The notes under the pieces are model-generated. The model made no database searches. It had not been told where the DNA came from and worked only from the letters and a program-made list of their open reading frames with translations. A DNA stretch of 64,000 nt from Mauremys mutica (taxonomy: Eukaryota; Chordata; Testudines; Geoemydidae): assembly GCF_020497125.1 (NCBI RefSeq), contig NC_059072.1, forward strand, positions 55,896,697-55,960,696, in the 5' to 3' direction. The stretch's first letter is position 1, and the number at the start of each line of letters is the position of its first letter. The translations under genes were made by a program, and so were the position numbers. Shown here one piece after another: positions 46,672-58,195 of this stretch.

Positions 46672-47818
46672 TGTAACAGGTGGGTCCGGGGCTCAACCCT
46701 CTGAGGGGAGGAGGGGAGCCACACCGGCCCGCTTGTCTCACAGGGGTTCTGTCCTGTCTCTTTAAGGCTAGGACAGGCCCAGGCCCCCTGGTGCAGGGGC
46801 TGGGCGACAAACAGTCTAAATAGGTCTCAGGCCTCTTGTGGCAGGCTGAGCCAGTAGCAAGCAGTACAGGGGCTCAGGCCTCTTGTGGCAGGCTGAGCCA
46901 GTAGCAAGCAGTACAGGGGCTCAGGCCTCTTGTGGCAGGCTGAGCCAGTAGCAAGCAGTACAGGGGCTCAGGCCTCTTGTGGCAGGCTGAGCCAGTAGCA
47001 AGCAGTACAGGGGCTCAGGCCTCTTGTGGCAGGCTGAGCCAGTAGCAAGCAGTACAGGGGCTCAGGCCTCTTGTGGCAGGCTGAGCCAGTAGCAAGCAGT
47101 ACAGGGGCTCAGGCCTCTTGTGGCAGGCTGAGCCAGTAGCTAGAGGGGGACGACTGCCACCCGTGAGTGGGGTGGCAGGGGGGGACACAGGCCCACCCAC
47201 TCCACTGTGTCCCGGCCCGGGGCCCTAGGCAGCGGTCCTCACCGCTGCCGGTCAGTGGGGATCCTGACCGCAACACACTGACATGGGTTCCGTCTGGTCA
47301 GCAGCCTGACTGAGGTCAGCTGCCCCCGGGCCACTTCCACTATCCCCCTCTTGGCCTACCTGGTCCACGGCGTCTCGCCCCGGGAAGTCCCACTGCATGG
47401 GCTCGTCCCAACCTGGGCTGGGGGGTAGGTCTGGTAGGTCCTTAGGGAAGTCCAGCCAATCCTGCCCCGGGGGCTCCTCGGGGTAACAGCATGGCAGCTG
47501 GGGCGTTCCCCCGGGCTCCTCGTCGTAGGTGGCGCGGGGGAGTTCCGGCTGGTCTTCCCAGGAGCGAGGTAGGGTGCTCTCCGTCCAGTCCAGGCAGTCG
47601 CTCGGGGCTCCAGTGGTTCCTCCGATAGGAGCTCCCTCAGGCAGGTCTGCTCTCCCCGGTGGCTGAGAGCTGATTGAGCTGGGAGGCCCGGCTTTTATTC
47701 TTCCGGGTCGCCGCCTGACCCTCTGAGGGGCGGGCTCACCCTGCTGTAGCCCCGCCCCTTCTTGTGTCCGGGGCTCAACCCTCTCCGGGGAGGAGGGGAG
47801 CCACACCGGCCCGCTACA
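46672..47818 (-). repeat. 5' LTR (1147 bp)
   Basis: It has the same ends as the 3' LTR. It holds seven 47-bp repeat units against five in the other LTR; the length difference of 94 bp equals exactly two units. I count at least five single-base differences elsewhere (for example near 47625 and 47673). Confidence 0.93.
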
Positions 47819-47823
47819 AGCAG

Positions 47824-49018
47824 TAACAAATGAAAGTGCTAAAATTAACAGTACCCTCATGCTTCCTACTATCCCATTTATGGGTAAATAAAGGAAAGCA
47901 CTGAGCTAATCAGATGTTGGACTGGTATTCTATTTGTACCAGTATAGATGTAATGGATTGAACTGCTAATGGCATACAGACAAGGTGTTTGAAAATAAAA
48001 GCTAGCAGGTAGCGTGTTTGGAGTTAACAGACCTGAAAAATCTGGCATTCTAGATTTTGTACAGTAGATGGACTTTTGTCTTATGCCAATACATGTGGAA
48101 AGTGGAAAAAGCAATGCCTCTATTGGCAATTAAAATCTTTATAGTTTCCTAAATGGAATAGCCAGAGCATATAAAAATCTCTAATTCCTGAAGCATAGAA
48201 ATAACTCCTAACTACTCCCAAAGTCTTCAGCAAAGAAATCAAGAGACGTTCATCTAGACATTTTGGGGTAAGTTTTCCAGTCACTAAAATGACTTCCCTG
48301 TCATCACTGGGATGCATGTGACTAAACTCCATTACTTTGAAAAAATTTACAGCTAAATATTTGTGAACATTCCATAAGCACTTCCAAAGAAACCAGGTTA
48401 TAGAAATGTCAGCAGACTATTCAGAAGAATGTTGAATACTTAAGACAAATTTTCAAAACTAACTCCATCATTCCCACTGTGTCAGATGTATTATGTACAT
48501 ACAAAGACAGAGCATCCCCTCAGATTTTAGCTATGGTGGAGACATAAAAATGGCCAAATACCCAAAATACTATAGAGAGGACAGTTAGGCCTTAGCAGTC
48601 ACAGGCCTTAGTCACATGCCTTGCTTCAAGGCCTACAAAAGCTTCCCTCCCTAGTTAGAACTATGAAGGTTCATTTGGGGAGAGGGTGGGGGGAAGAGAT
48701 GTGTGAAGGGGGAGCTTCACTGGGTGCAGGGGTTTTAACACAGAAATACCCATGTGAATTAATGCTGAGTAGTTACCCAGCTCACGCCTTCAAACTCCCT
48801 CAAGGGGGAGGGCTGTGCCCCAGACATGGAGGAGATGTGTGGGTAGCACAGCACTTAAGATAGCCATGATGCCACTATCACAGATTGATACTTTTTAGCC
48901 TTTAAATAAAGGTGGCAGAACGGGAGAAGAGGGAGAAAACCGGAAGACAAGTAGCAAGAGAAGGCATACTGCAAGTGTACCGGGAACAGTGGAGGATGAT
49001 CCGGGTAGTGAAGAATTA
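47824..49018. other. Unique DNA, nothing recognised
   Basis: No repeat family or coding exon was recognised. Confidence 0.5.
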
Positions 49019-49156
49019 GGGCTGGTCTACATTGGTGATGGGTTTGTTTTTTTGCTGTCAAAAGTGGCAACCTCCCTCCTGGGTAGATTCAATTATACTG
49101 GTATAATAGAACTTATTTCAGCATAGTTAAACATTTTTAATGTAAACTAGCTCTAA
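49019..49156. mobile_element. Short Harbinger-type MITE
   Basis: The ends agggctggtctacatt and, in inverse, agagctagtttacatt are inverted repeats over 16 bases with few changes. They lie between TTA and TAA. The copy is only about 138 bp long. Confidence 0.6.
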
Positions 49157-50121
49157 CTGTTTGCATACAATGTGCCAAACACCATACCCTGAGCAAAGAT
49201 AATTAAGTTGTGATGTGAATACAAGTGAGAGTAAAAACTGTAAATTTGGTCAGATTACTTTGATCTAGAGAAATAATTCAGTAAAGTTGCACACTAGATT
49301 GTCACATACATTGAAACAGGGCCAGAGTATGAAAAGAAGAGAGGGAAGGTCAGCAAGACAGTGCCATGTGGAATGGGGCTTCTGGAGATTAGCATAAAAG
49401 ATCAGCCTCTCTGTGCAAATACTCAATCACCCACAGATGCTCCAACTGCCACAAGTTCTCCCCAGAGATCTCAGAATAACTGAAGGTTCAGAGTGTCGCT
49501 ACCCTGTTTTATCAATGGGCTACCAACCCCCATCTACTGGAAGGGACAGTGCTCACAATTAAACTCTGTGGTCTGACCGCCATGGATATTTCTGTTTATC
49601 TGTGGTTTCCTGAAGGTAAGCAGGATCTTTGGTCTAATTTTGGTTTGTTGGGTTTAGTGCAGAGGTGCTGGGTGGTGGTAGTGGCCTGTGATATACAGGT
49701 AGTCAGACTAGGCAATATAGTGGTCCCTTCTGCCCTTAACCTCTATCTGGTCCCAGATGTTCATAGCACTTATATCATAGTTGTATTATTCTCAGCAGTG
49801 GGGGACATAATCAAACTTGGACCTACTGGGTGTAAATATTGGATTTACATAGTTTCAGACTTACTTCTCTCTGAATTTTTGGTCTCCCATAATGTTGTTA
49901 TGCTGTAACCTGTGGGGCTATAGCATGATGCTCCACAGAATGAAATGTTTTGAGATCCAAGCAGGAGACTGGAGTTTTGAGAGAGGAGGTAGGTCCATGG
50001 GAGAATTTATCAAATAATCCAGAGCATAAGAGGCTGGAGAGCCTCTGCTATAAACCAATGCTATTTACTACCATTAAATGGAGACACATAACAAGCAAAC
50101 ATTAAGTGCTGGAGACCACTC
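49157..50121. other. Unique DNA, nothing recognised
   Basis: The frame at 49549-49908 (119 codons) is hydrophobic but has no domain and no supporting signals, so I do not call it a gene. Confidence 0.45.
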
Positions 50122-50124
50122 TAA

Positions 50125-50377
50125 GGCTTTGTCTACACTGGACTTTTGTTATTCAGGGGTGTGAAAAAACCCAACACACTCCTGAATGACAAAAGTTTTA
50201 CCAACGAAAAGCGAGGGTGTGAACAGCGCTTTGTTGGCAGGAGAACTCTTCTGCCAACAAAGCCACCGCCTCTTGTTGGGGGTGGAAGTTTTTTGTTGGC
50301 AGCAGAGCTCTCTCCTGCTGACAAAGAACAGCTACCTTGTGCACCTTTTAGCGGCACGGCGTAGTGTAGACATAGCC
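50125..50377. mobile_element. PIF/Harbinger MITE (acttttgt family)
   Basis: TAA flanks both ends (50122-50124 and 50378-50380), the PIF/Harbinger target. The ends ggctttgtctacactgg and, in inverse, ggctatgtctacactac are inverted repeats. Just inside is acttttgttattcaggggtg, like the end of the lineage-A Harbinger at 4220-4371 (GTCTACAATGGCACTTTGTC). Confidence 0.85.
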
Positions 50378-50380
50378 TAA

Positions 50381-52902
50381 GTGTTTGTCAGTTTACTAGT
50401 GGTTTGATCGTGCCAGTTAGGCACAGCTGGAGGAAGGAGTAATGTGGACTGCCACAATGAAAATATTGAAAGGCATTGTGCTGCCTTAAACACCCCAGTG
50501 GAGAGGTGAAGCAAACTCACTGCCACACCCCCAGTGCACTAGTCCCACTCCATGAGCCAGGGTGGAAGAGGAGTGGGGTAACTGTTCTATCCAATTCCCC
50601 TTTGGCATGATTTTGAGTCCCCATAGGGTAGGGCCAGAGCAGTACCTGTGCTCCTCAATTCTGGTTGTCCTGAAGATGGACTTTTCAAGAGGGGGTGGGG
50701 AGAAGGTTCTGTGTGCCATCTCCAACCTCCTACATAGTCTTGTTCTAAAACAGCAGCTTGAAGTGAAAGGTTTGCGAATGGAGAAGCACTATACATGCTT
50801 CGTAAGTAAGATTCCTAAAGATGTACAGCACAGCTCTTCTCAAGTATGATTTCTAAGTTTATAAGCCAATGCTTTATTAAAACAAAAAACCTCTAATCTA
50901 TTACCATATCCTCATTACATCATTCTCAACAAGTTATGGTGTTTGGAAAGTATTTTATTATTACTGCATGTGTATAGCACTTTACAGACAATGTAGCTAA
51001 CTTCTTAAATAAGCAGCTTAAGACTTAATAAATGAAGTAGGTCCAAGCAAGTCAATAGGTGCTTTGTAACCAGACACAGTCATGGTTTAAGACACAGCCA
51101 CACACACATACTTCACTTAGTTAGTTTCATGCTTACATGACACCTAAACTTAATAAAAGACAACACCATTTCTTATTTTTTTGTCTATTACCATAATTTT
51201 TTTAAATAAAAAACACAACCATAGTTTGGTAGCAGCTTACTAAAGAAATACCAATTTAATTAAAACAAAAAGGTACAATGTTTCCCTAAGATTTACTACT
51301 ATTTTACTGAAGAGTAAACTTTCTGTAAAAGTCCAGATGTTAGACTGCCTCAGGAAAATTCCAAGGCAACTTTCTCCTGTACAAACTGTAATGAATAGGT
51401 CTGTCTGCATTCACACAGGACCGTTTGTTGGATTTACTTTGGCTGAGATAATGCTGGTTAGCAGACAACTGCACTGGGGCTCCTGACTTCTTACTTGAAA
51501 CTTGCTCACTGAAAGGAGAGTGTGTTCTATGCAATTAGGTATTTTTGTCATCAAAATTTAGAATTGGAAATAACGCCTTTATGTTACAGTTCTCATTGCA
51601 GACTGTCAGCATGATACTAAAGTGCACATTGCAAACTTATTTTAATTCGTATATAAAAAGGACATAAAATCTACAGACACGTCACAAAATAACTGCTGCT
51701 GTAGTAGAATTACAGGACATTTACTTTTGCTATTTGCAGAACTCTGTACATATACTGGATTTTACAGTATGTATTGCACATCAGCCAAATCATGCTCCAT
51801 GTTTCACTGTACTCCCAAGCCAATGTTCTATGGAGCAGAGAGCCACCCCATCCAAGTAGATGCACAGACCCAAATCTTATGAGCTCAGCCACTCTGCATC
51901 TCAGAATGAATGTGCCAGAGCTTACTGCTCAGATAGGGCAGTGCACTACTCTAACCACTAGGCCACATTCCTTTTCCAGACCCAGGAATTGAGTCCAGGA
52001 ATCCTGACTCCCTACATTTTACTGCTGTCTAGCAAATACTTGTGCAAACAGCTAGCAAAGTATGTGTTGTGCCTTCTCTCCCCCCACCCCCTCAAGGTTC
52101 ATACAGAGGATAATAGTTACTCCTTAACCTCAAGTTGTAGAGATATTTACTGGGGATCTGAAGGTACAGAATTCAAACCCTGATGATGACCCACGGGTCC
52201 AAGGGAAGGGAATCTTTATTATCCAAATGAGGAGACCTTCCCCCATTTTCCCTTTTTAAAAATTGTGTTTATTTAATAGATGTATGTTCACAATCATTTA
52301 AAAGGATTTATTTGAAAAAACTTAATTATGGCACAACACGCAACAAGACAGGTGCTGTGTATTTTAGATGTTTGTCTCAGTTTGATTGTGTCAAACTGGC
52401 AGGTTTGAACGTTGGGAGATACAGATGTCTGAGCATTACTCATGCTATCTTTAGAGTTGGAGTTTTCTTTGTTCCTCAGTGGTTAATCATACCCAGACTA
52501 AATTCTGCCTTGCAGTGTGCAACTTTCCTTGGACTTCAATGTCATAACACTACCTAGGGGACGGATCCTACTGATTCAATATAAGCTTTGCTATTGGTTT
52601 CAATGGGAGCAAGAGCAGGAACTATAGTTAAGTAAGTTCAGCACAGTGGTAGCGAGCGTTTCGCTTTTCAGTAATTTTTCTCTTTTTCCTCAAATTCCCA
52701 CTTTCCTGCTTCTGGGTACGTTGACACTTGCACATTTACCTGACACTGTTGCACTACTATGTACTATCACTAAGAGATCAAAAATCTTGAATCAGACCGC
52801 CCCCCCCATCATGAGATTTTTAAAAAGACATTAAATTGTCATTTTTGCTCTTTTGACTTTTCAATTCCCCCTGCCCATCCCCAATATGAGTGTGACGATT
52901 GG
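50381..52902. other. Unique DNA with a MIR remnant
   Basis: The segment 51885-51990 looks like an inverted tRNA-derived or MIR SINE (ctctaaccactaggccacat, then cagacccaggaattgagtcc). A fragment of the atcatgagat MITE family is at 52795-52890. Otherwise nothing was recognised. Confidence 0.45.
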
Positions 52903-52994
52903 AATAATAGAAATCCAGGGCTGAAAGGGACCTTGAAAGGCCAAATCCAGCTCTCTGCACTGAGTCAAGACCAGGTAAACCTAGACCATCCCTG

Positions 52995-55576
52995 AAGCAG
53001 GAAGCCTGCTAAATAGTCAGTGGGGCCACTGGGTGACCAAGGTGCTAAGGGAGCACTCAAGAGAGAAAAGGCTGTTGTGGAGAAGCTAAATGAACTCTGC
53101 GTCAATCTTCACTGAAGAGTATGTGGGGGAGATGTCCACCCCAGAGCCACTTTTTCCAGCGATAAATCTGAGGAACTCTCCCAGACTGAGGTGTCAATAG
53201 AGGAGGATTTAGAACAAACTGATAAAATTAAACTGCAATCAGTCACCAGGACCAGATGGTATTTACCCAAGAGTTCTGAAGAAACTCAAATATGAAATTG
53301 CAGAACTACTGACTATGGTATGTAACCTATCACTTAAACCAGCCTCTGTACCAGATGACTGAAGGGTAGCTAATGTAATGCCAATTTTTAAAAAAGGCTC
53401 CAGAGGCAATCATGGCAGTCACAGGCCGGTAATCTAACTTCAGTATCAGGCAAACTGGTTGAAACTATATTAAAGAACAGAATTGTGTGACGTACATAAA
53501 CTCAACGTGTTAGGGAAGAGTCAGCATGGCTTTTGTAAAGTAAATCATGCCTCATCAATCTAGTAGAATTCTCTAAGGGTATGTGACAGAGTGCGAGAGG
53601 CTAACGAGTGAGCAAGTCCTCTGGTCTACACAGCGACTAGACACCAGTGGCCTGCCCATGGCTAGCCTAGTGAGGCCTGTGGGGCTATTGCATTGCTGTG
53701 TAGACTTCTGGGCTCAGGGACTCTCTTACCCCACAGGGTACTAGGGCTCGGGCTGGAGCCCTGTGGTGTGGGAGGGTCCCAGAGTCCGGGCTCCAGCCTG
53801 AGCCCAGAAGTCCACACAGCAATAAAACAGCCCCACAGCCTGAGCCCCCTGAGCCTGAGTTGGCTGGCATGGGCCAGCTGTGGCTTTTTCCTTTGCTCCA
53901 TAGACATACCCTTAGATGCCAATTAGTTCCCCAGAGAAAGCTGATGGAGGTAATTAGATAATCAGGCTAGCCAACTGGGTGGGATACAGAGGCAATTAGT
54001 CCCTCAGCCCAAATCTGATAAAGAGGCACAGGAAGGAAGTGCAGGGAGGGGGGGAGACCAGGCTAGCTGAGCTCAGTCACATGGAGGCCTCAGGGAAGGG
54101 AGACCTCTGTTCCCCTCAGCTCCGGAGGAGAAGGCCAAAAGCACTGTAGATACTGTAAACTGACTGTTGCATGGTGATTGTTGTGGTAGTGATGGAGGGA
54201 ATTTAACATGGAGAGTGCTGTGAACACACAACCACTGAAGTCTGCACAGTTTCTATGGGGAAAAAGACAGGAGCAAAAGCACACCCTGTTACAGGATGTC
54301 AACAAGCATGCAGACAAAGATGATTCGGTCTTTGACTTTCAGAAAGCATTTGACAAGGTCCCACAAAAAAGTCTCTTAAGCAGAGTAAGCAGTTGTGGGA
54401 TAAGAAGGAAGGTCTTCTCATGGATAAGTAACTGGTTAAAAGATAGGAAACAAGAAGTGAAAATTGACCATTTATTCCTTTAATGGAAAGAGGTAAATAG
54501 CGGAGTCCCCTAAGGAGCTATAGTGGGATCTGTGCTGTTCAATATATTTATAAATGATCTCGAAACAGGAATGGACAGTGAGGTGGCATAATCTGCAGAC
54601 TATTCAAAGTTCAGGATACTTAAATTCAAAGGTGACTATGAAGAGTTATAAAGGGAGCTCACTAAACTCGGTGACTGGGTAACAAAGTGGCAGATGAAAT
54701 TCACTGTTGATAAGTAATGCACATTGGAAAAAATAATCCCAATTATATATACAAAATGATGGGGTCTAAATTAGCTATTACCACTCATGAAAGAAATCTT
54801 GGAGTCATGGATAGTTCTCTGAAAACATCCCCTCAATGTGCACTGGCAATCAAAAATGCAAACACAATTTTAAGAACCATTAGGAAAGGGATAGAAAAGA
54901 AGACAGTAAATATCATAAGGCCTTTATATAAATCCATGGTACACCCATTCCTTGAATAACACTGCAGTTCTGGTTTTCCCATCTCAAAAAAGAATTGGAA
55001 AAGGTACAAAAAAGGGCAACAAACATTAGGGGAATGGAACAGCATACATATGGGGAGAGATTAAAAAAAGACTGGGACTGTCTGGCTTCGTAAAAAAGAG
55101 ACAACTAAAGCGGGATATGACATATCTATAAAATCATAAATGATATGGAAAGTAAATAGAGAAGTGTCATTTAGCTCTTCAAATTACAGAATGAAATGAT
55201 GAAATTAATAGGCAGAGGGTTTTAAACAAACAAAAGGAAGTTCTTCACAAAACACACAGTCAACCTGTGGAACTTGTTGCCAGGGGATGCAGTGCAGACC
55301 AAAAGTATAACCGGGTTCAAAAAAGAATTAGATAAATTCATGGAGGATAGGTCCATCAATCGCTATTAGCCAAGATGGTCACGGATGCAACCCCATACTC
55401 TGTGTGCCCCCCCAACCTCTGCCAGACGCTGCGACTGGACGACAGGGGATGGATCACTCAAAACTGCCCTATTCTGTTCATTTCCTCTGAAGCAGCTGGC
55501 ACTGGTCACTGTCAGAGACAGGATACTGGCCTAGATGGACCATTTGTCTGACCCAGTATGACCATTCCTATGTTCT
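52995..55576 (+). mobile_element. CR1 LINE nested in an older CR1
   Basis: The 3' end ctgacccagtatgaccattc then ctatgttct is the same subfamily as the copy at 17125-19724. Decayed reverse transcriptase blocks are recognisable: DFQKAFDKVPQKSLL (about 54330), GIRRKVFSWISNWLKDRKQE (about 54395) and a mutated catalytic region near 54590. Many stops and frame changes are present. A second insertion (53582-54293) separates the palm from the upstream part. Confidence 0.88.
53582..54293 (+). mobile_element. Possible solo LTR containing a Harbinger-type MITE
   Basis: The segment interrupts the CR1 reverse transcriptase between attctctaaggg and gtcaacaagc. It begins TGTGACAGAG and ends CCTGTTACA, so it has TG...CA ends like an LTR. 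No clear target duplication was found. Inside, 53621-53911 is a palindromic MITE (gtgtagacttctgggctcag mirrored by ctgagcccagaagtccacac, right end tagacataccc). Confidence 0.4.
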
Positions 55577-55827
55577 GGCAGGTGTTTTTGAAAGCTGTTC
55601 TTAAACACCTCTAGTGATGGGGATCACACAACCTCCCCTGGAAGCCTATTCTAGAATGTAACTACCTTATAGTTAGCAAGTTTTTCCTAATTATCTAAAC
55701 TAAATCTCCCTTGATGTGGATTAATCCCATTGCTTTTTGTCCTACCTTCAGTGTACATGGAGAACAATTGATCACAGCCCTCCTCAGTAGCCTAGAATGA
55801 ATTTAATCAATGGGCAACTAGTGTCCC

Positions 55828-56515
55828 AAATTTACTAGGTAGGATGATTTTTGGGCTTCGCTGCAGGAGCTCTCACGTCTGTCCATCCCCACATCCATCC
55901 ATCCCCAGCCCAGCACTTAATTCTGACCCCCAGCCTCCCAATAAATCCTACCCCCCTATTCCCACATCAGTTCTGCTCCCCACAGACCTCTCTCGGCTCT
56001 GCCCCCAATATAGTCTACCCCCATCCCCTCTCCCCAGCCATTCAGCTCCCACTGCAGTTCAGCATCCCCACCCTCATCAGTACAGCACCCTCATCAGTAC
56101 AGCACCTCCAGAAGTTTAGCACTGTCCAGCCATCCCAGCAGTTCTGCTCCCTAGCCTCACTTCTGTTCCTCCTGGGGTTCAGCCTCCTCTCCCAGGCTCA
56201 ACAGGGGGCCTTTCTTCCCCTTCCAGAGTGTGGGGGCAGTTCCAAGTCACCTCCTTCTGCCCCTTCCCAGGCCAGGCCACATGCTGCAGAGAGGTGGAGG
56301 GAAACAAACCATCCTGTCCCAGGTGGTGGTGGTGTGTGTGGGGGGGCTGCTGGGCTTTTTAGCTGCCTTCCCCCACACCTTTGAGAACTGCTTTGGGTTG
56401 CTGGGGGGAAGGGAAGGAGGAGAGCGCTTTGCCTACAGCAGTGCTGATTGGTTGTTCAGCCTCAGGAGGCGGCAGTCGGGGCTGACAACCCATCAGAGGG
56501 CTCAAATTTGCTAGG
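55828..56515. other. C-rich insertion between 12-bp direct repeats
   Basis: AAATTTACTAGG (55828-55839) and AAATTTGCTAGG (56504-56515) flank a segment whose first half is C-rich low-complexity sequence. The direct repeat with one mismatch could be a target duplication. The long frames inside (for example 177 codons on the plus strand) are Pro/Ser/His-rich, overlap each other and show no domain. Confidence 0.35.
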
Positions 56516-57349
56516 AGGACTGGAGTTTCTCATGTCATCACAAGACCAGGTTCCAGCCCAGCCACAATCCTGTTACTGGGGAAAGAATCGTGAGAGTTGG
56601 CCACGCCATTTATGTAGTTCCCAGGAGTGCTGTTTTCTGGAAAGGACACATAAAAATCCTGTTTAAAAACCTCACTGGTATGGAACACAGCAACTCCTCT
56701 GAAGTCAGTGGTCTAATGGGAGTGACTTATATGTTCCTGAGAGCAGAAATGAGCCTGCAAGACCAGGTGTCATGTTAGTCACACAGAGACGAGTTAAGAA
56801 GATCTTTAGAAAGTAATTGTACTCCATAACAAACTATTGGAAAATAATGGATTAAAAATGTGTCTTGACAGGCTTCAACATCTCAGTGAAACATTTAATG
56901 GAAGGCCTTTCAGAAATGCAGCTGGAAGTGTTCTGTCAATGGGCCAAATTTAGTCAATTCTGCTGAAATCAGTGTGTCATGCTCATTTAGCAGTAATGAA
57001 TGTAGCCCAATGTCTTTAAGTATTTCATAGTACTAGCTCTCAGAGTTGCAAACATGCACTGCCATAGCGGGAGCCATAAATCATATACCAGATGAAGTTT
57101 TAGCTGCATGTGCACTATGGACTAATATGAGTGAAGATATGTTTACCAAGGTTACTGGAAAAGGTTCAGCCTCCAATTCTACAGCATATTTTGCCTCATA
57201 CCCTGCAGTTCCAATGCAGAAGAGGGAGTTAGCTGGGTGGGAGAGATCTTCCTGAAGATGTAGGTAGGCTGGATCAAAAAGTTTTCTGTCTATGTGTTTT
57301 GAACAAAACAAAACAAAAACAAAACAAAAAAAGAGGGGGGGGGCTTCAA
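56516..57349. other. Unique DNA with a small (AAAC)n tract
   Basis: A short aaaac/aaaaac repeat and an adjacent G run lie at about 57305-57342. Nothing else was recognised. Confidence 0.5.
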
Positions 57350-58195
57350 TGAATGAATTTTGGTAAGAAGTGTCTACTTTCTGCAGAAAATGTCCGTTTT
57401 CATTGAAAAGCCAAACACTTGAAAACCAAAAAATTTTCAGCTGGAAGCCAAGTGTTTTGATTCAGAAATGCTCCTGTGGTATCTCATGTCCCCACTCTAT
57501 GTGGGCCATGCTCCCCTGCAGGAATGCATCTCTTATCATAGGTGCTGACACCATGGGTGCTCTGGGGCTCGAGCACCCACGGGGAAAAATTGGTGGGTGC
57601 TCTGCACCCACCGACAGCTCCCCGCCCTGCCCCCACACCCCAACTCACCTCCGCTCTGCCTCCTCCCGAGCATGCCGCAGCTCCGCTTCTCCCACCTCCC
57701 TCTCAGCGCTTCCCACCGCAAAACAGCTGATTTGCGGCAGCAAGTGCTGGGAGGGAGGGGAGAGGAGAGGGAATGCGGCATGCTCGGGGAAAGGCGGGGA
57801 TGGAGGAGGATTTGGAGAAGGGGTCCAATAAGGACAGGGAGGGGGCAGAGTTGGGGCGGGGACTTTGGGGAAGGGTTTGGGATGGGGGCGGGGCAGGAGC
57901 AGGAGAGCGTGGAGGTGGGGCGGGGCCGGGGGCACCCACCGGCACCTGGAAAAGTTGGTGCCTATGTCTCTTATGATGCACTGATGACCCGGTATTCCCA
58001 CGAACAGCATGGAGGTTCAAGAAAAGGGGAGACTGAGGTGCATCATGATATATGTAGTCCAACTAGGGAGTCCAGCCCACAGAGGAGATTTGGGACATAG
58101 GACATCCTCACTACAATGCCCATGAACATGGAAAAGGCATTTCCAGATCAAAATTTTTGGTTTTCAGAACAAGCGTTTTTGATTTTTTTCACCAA
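57350..58195. mobile_element. hAT-type MITE (gctggttgaaa family) split by another hAT
   Basis: The flanking parts contain ctttctgcagaaaatgtccg, accaaaaaattttcagctgg and, on the right, caaaatttttggttttcaga, as in the copy at 31476-31767. The element at 57537-57966 lies inside. The outer limits are approximate. Confidence 0.45.
57537..57966. mobile_element. hAT non-autonomous element (430 bp)
   Basis: An exact 8-bp duplication TCTCTTAT flanks it (57529-57536 and 57967-57974). The ends cataggtgctgacacc and, in inverse, cataggcaccaacttttc are imperfect inverted repeats. The interior halves are GC-rich and partly inverse (ccgagcatgccgcagctccg against ggcatgctcgg). Confidence 0.88.

Larger units (their letters stand above)
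42544..47823 (-). mobile_element. Gypsy-type LTR retrotransposon, complete structure, disabled
   Basis: The exact 5-bp duplication AGCAG lies at 42544-42548 and 47819-47823. Two LTRs (TGTAGC...GTTACA on the minus strand) enclose gag, protease, reverse transcriptase and RNase H in that order on the minus strand. No integrase coding region is visible either between protease and reverse transcriptase or after RNase H. The gag resembles the SCAN-domain ancestor known from Gmr1-like Gypsy elements. At least three frame breaks disable it. The LTRs differ by only a few substitutions outside their tandem repeats, so the insertion is fairly young. Confidence 0.93.
52903..55800 (-). mobile_element. Old CR1 LINE 3' end split by a younger CR1
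   Basis: The segment 52903-52994 (aatagaaatccagggctgaa then agggacc) and the segment 55577-55800 (ggcaggtgtttttgaaagct then gttcttaaacacctc) join into one inverted CR1 tail when the CR1 between them is removed. The old copy therefore predates the insert. Confidence 0.8.

Noticed and set aside
46154..46765. 203-codon plus-strand Ala/Gly-rich frame
   Set aside because: It is the reverse of the CAG-rich gag N-terminus and its leader.
47252..47860. 202-codon minus-strand frame starting MRVLLILALSFVTAC, like a lipoprotein signal peptide
   Set aside because: The first 15 or so residues come from flanking DNA next to the LTR and the rest is the LTR frame itself. The signal-like start is created by the insertion site.
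49549..49908. 119-codon hydrophobic frame
   Set aside because: There is no domain, no splice or poly(A) context, and such a length is expected by chance in AT-rich DNA.
55851..56384. 177-codon Pro/Ser-rich frame
   Set aside because: It overlaps other frames in low-complexity sequence and has no domain or supporting signals.
57597..58100. 167-codon frame near the hAT element
   Set aside because: It crosses the hAT border and its target duplication, so it cannot be an old gene.
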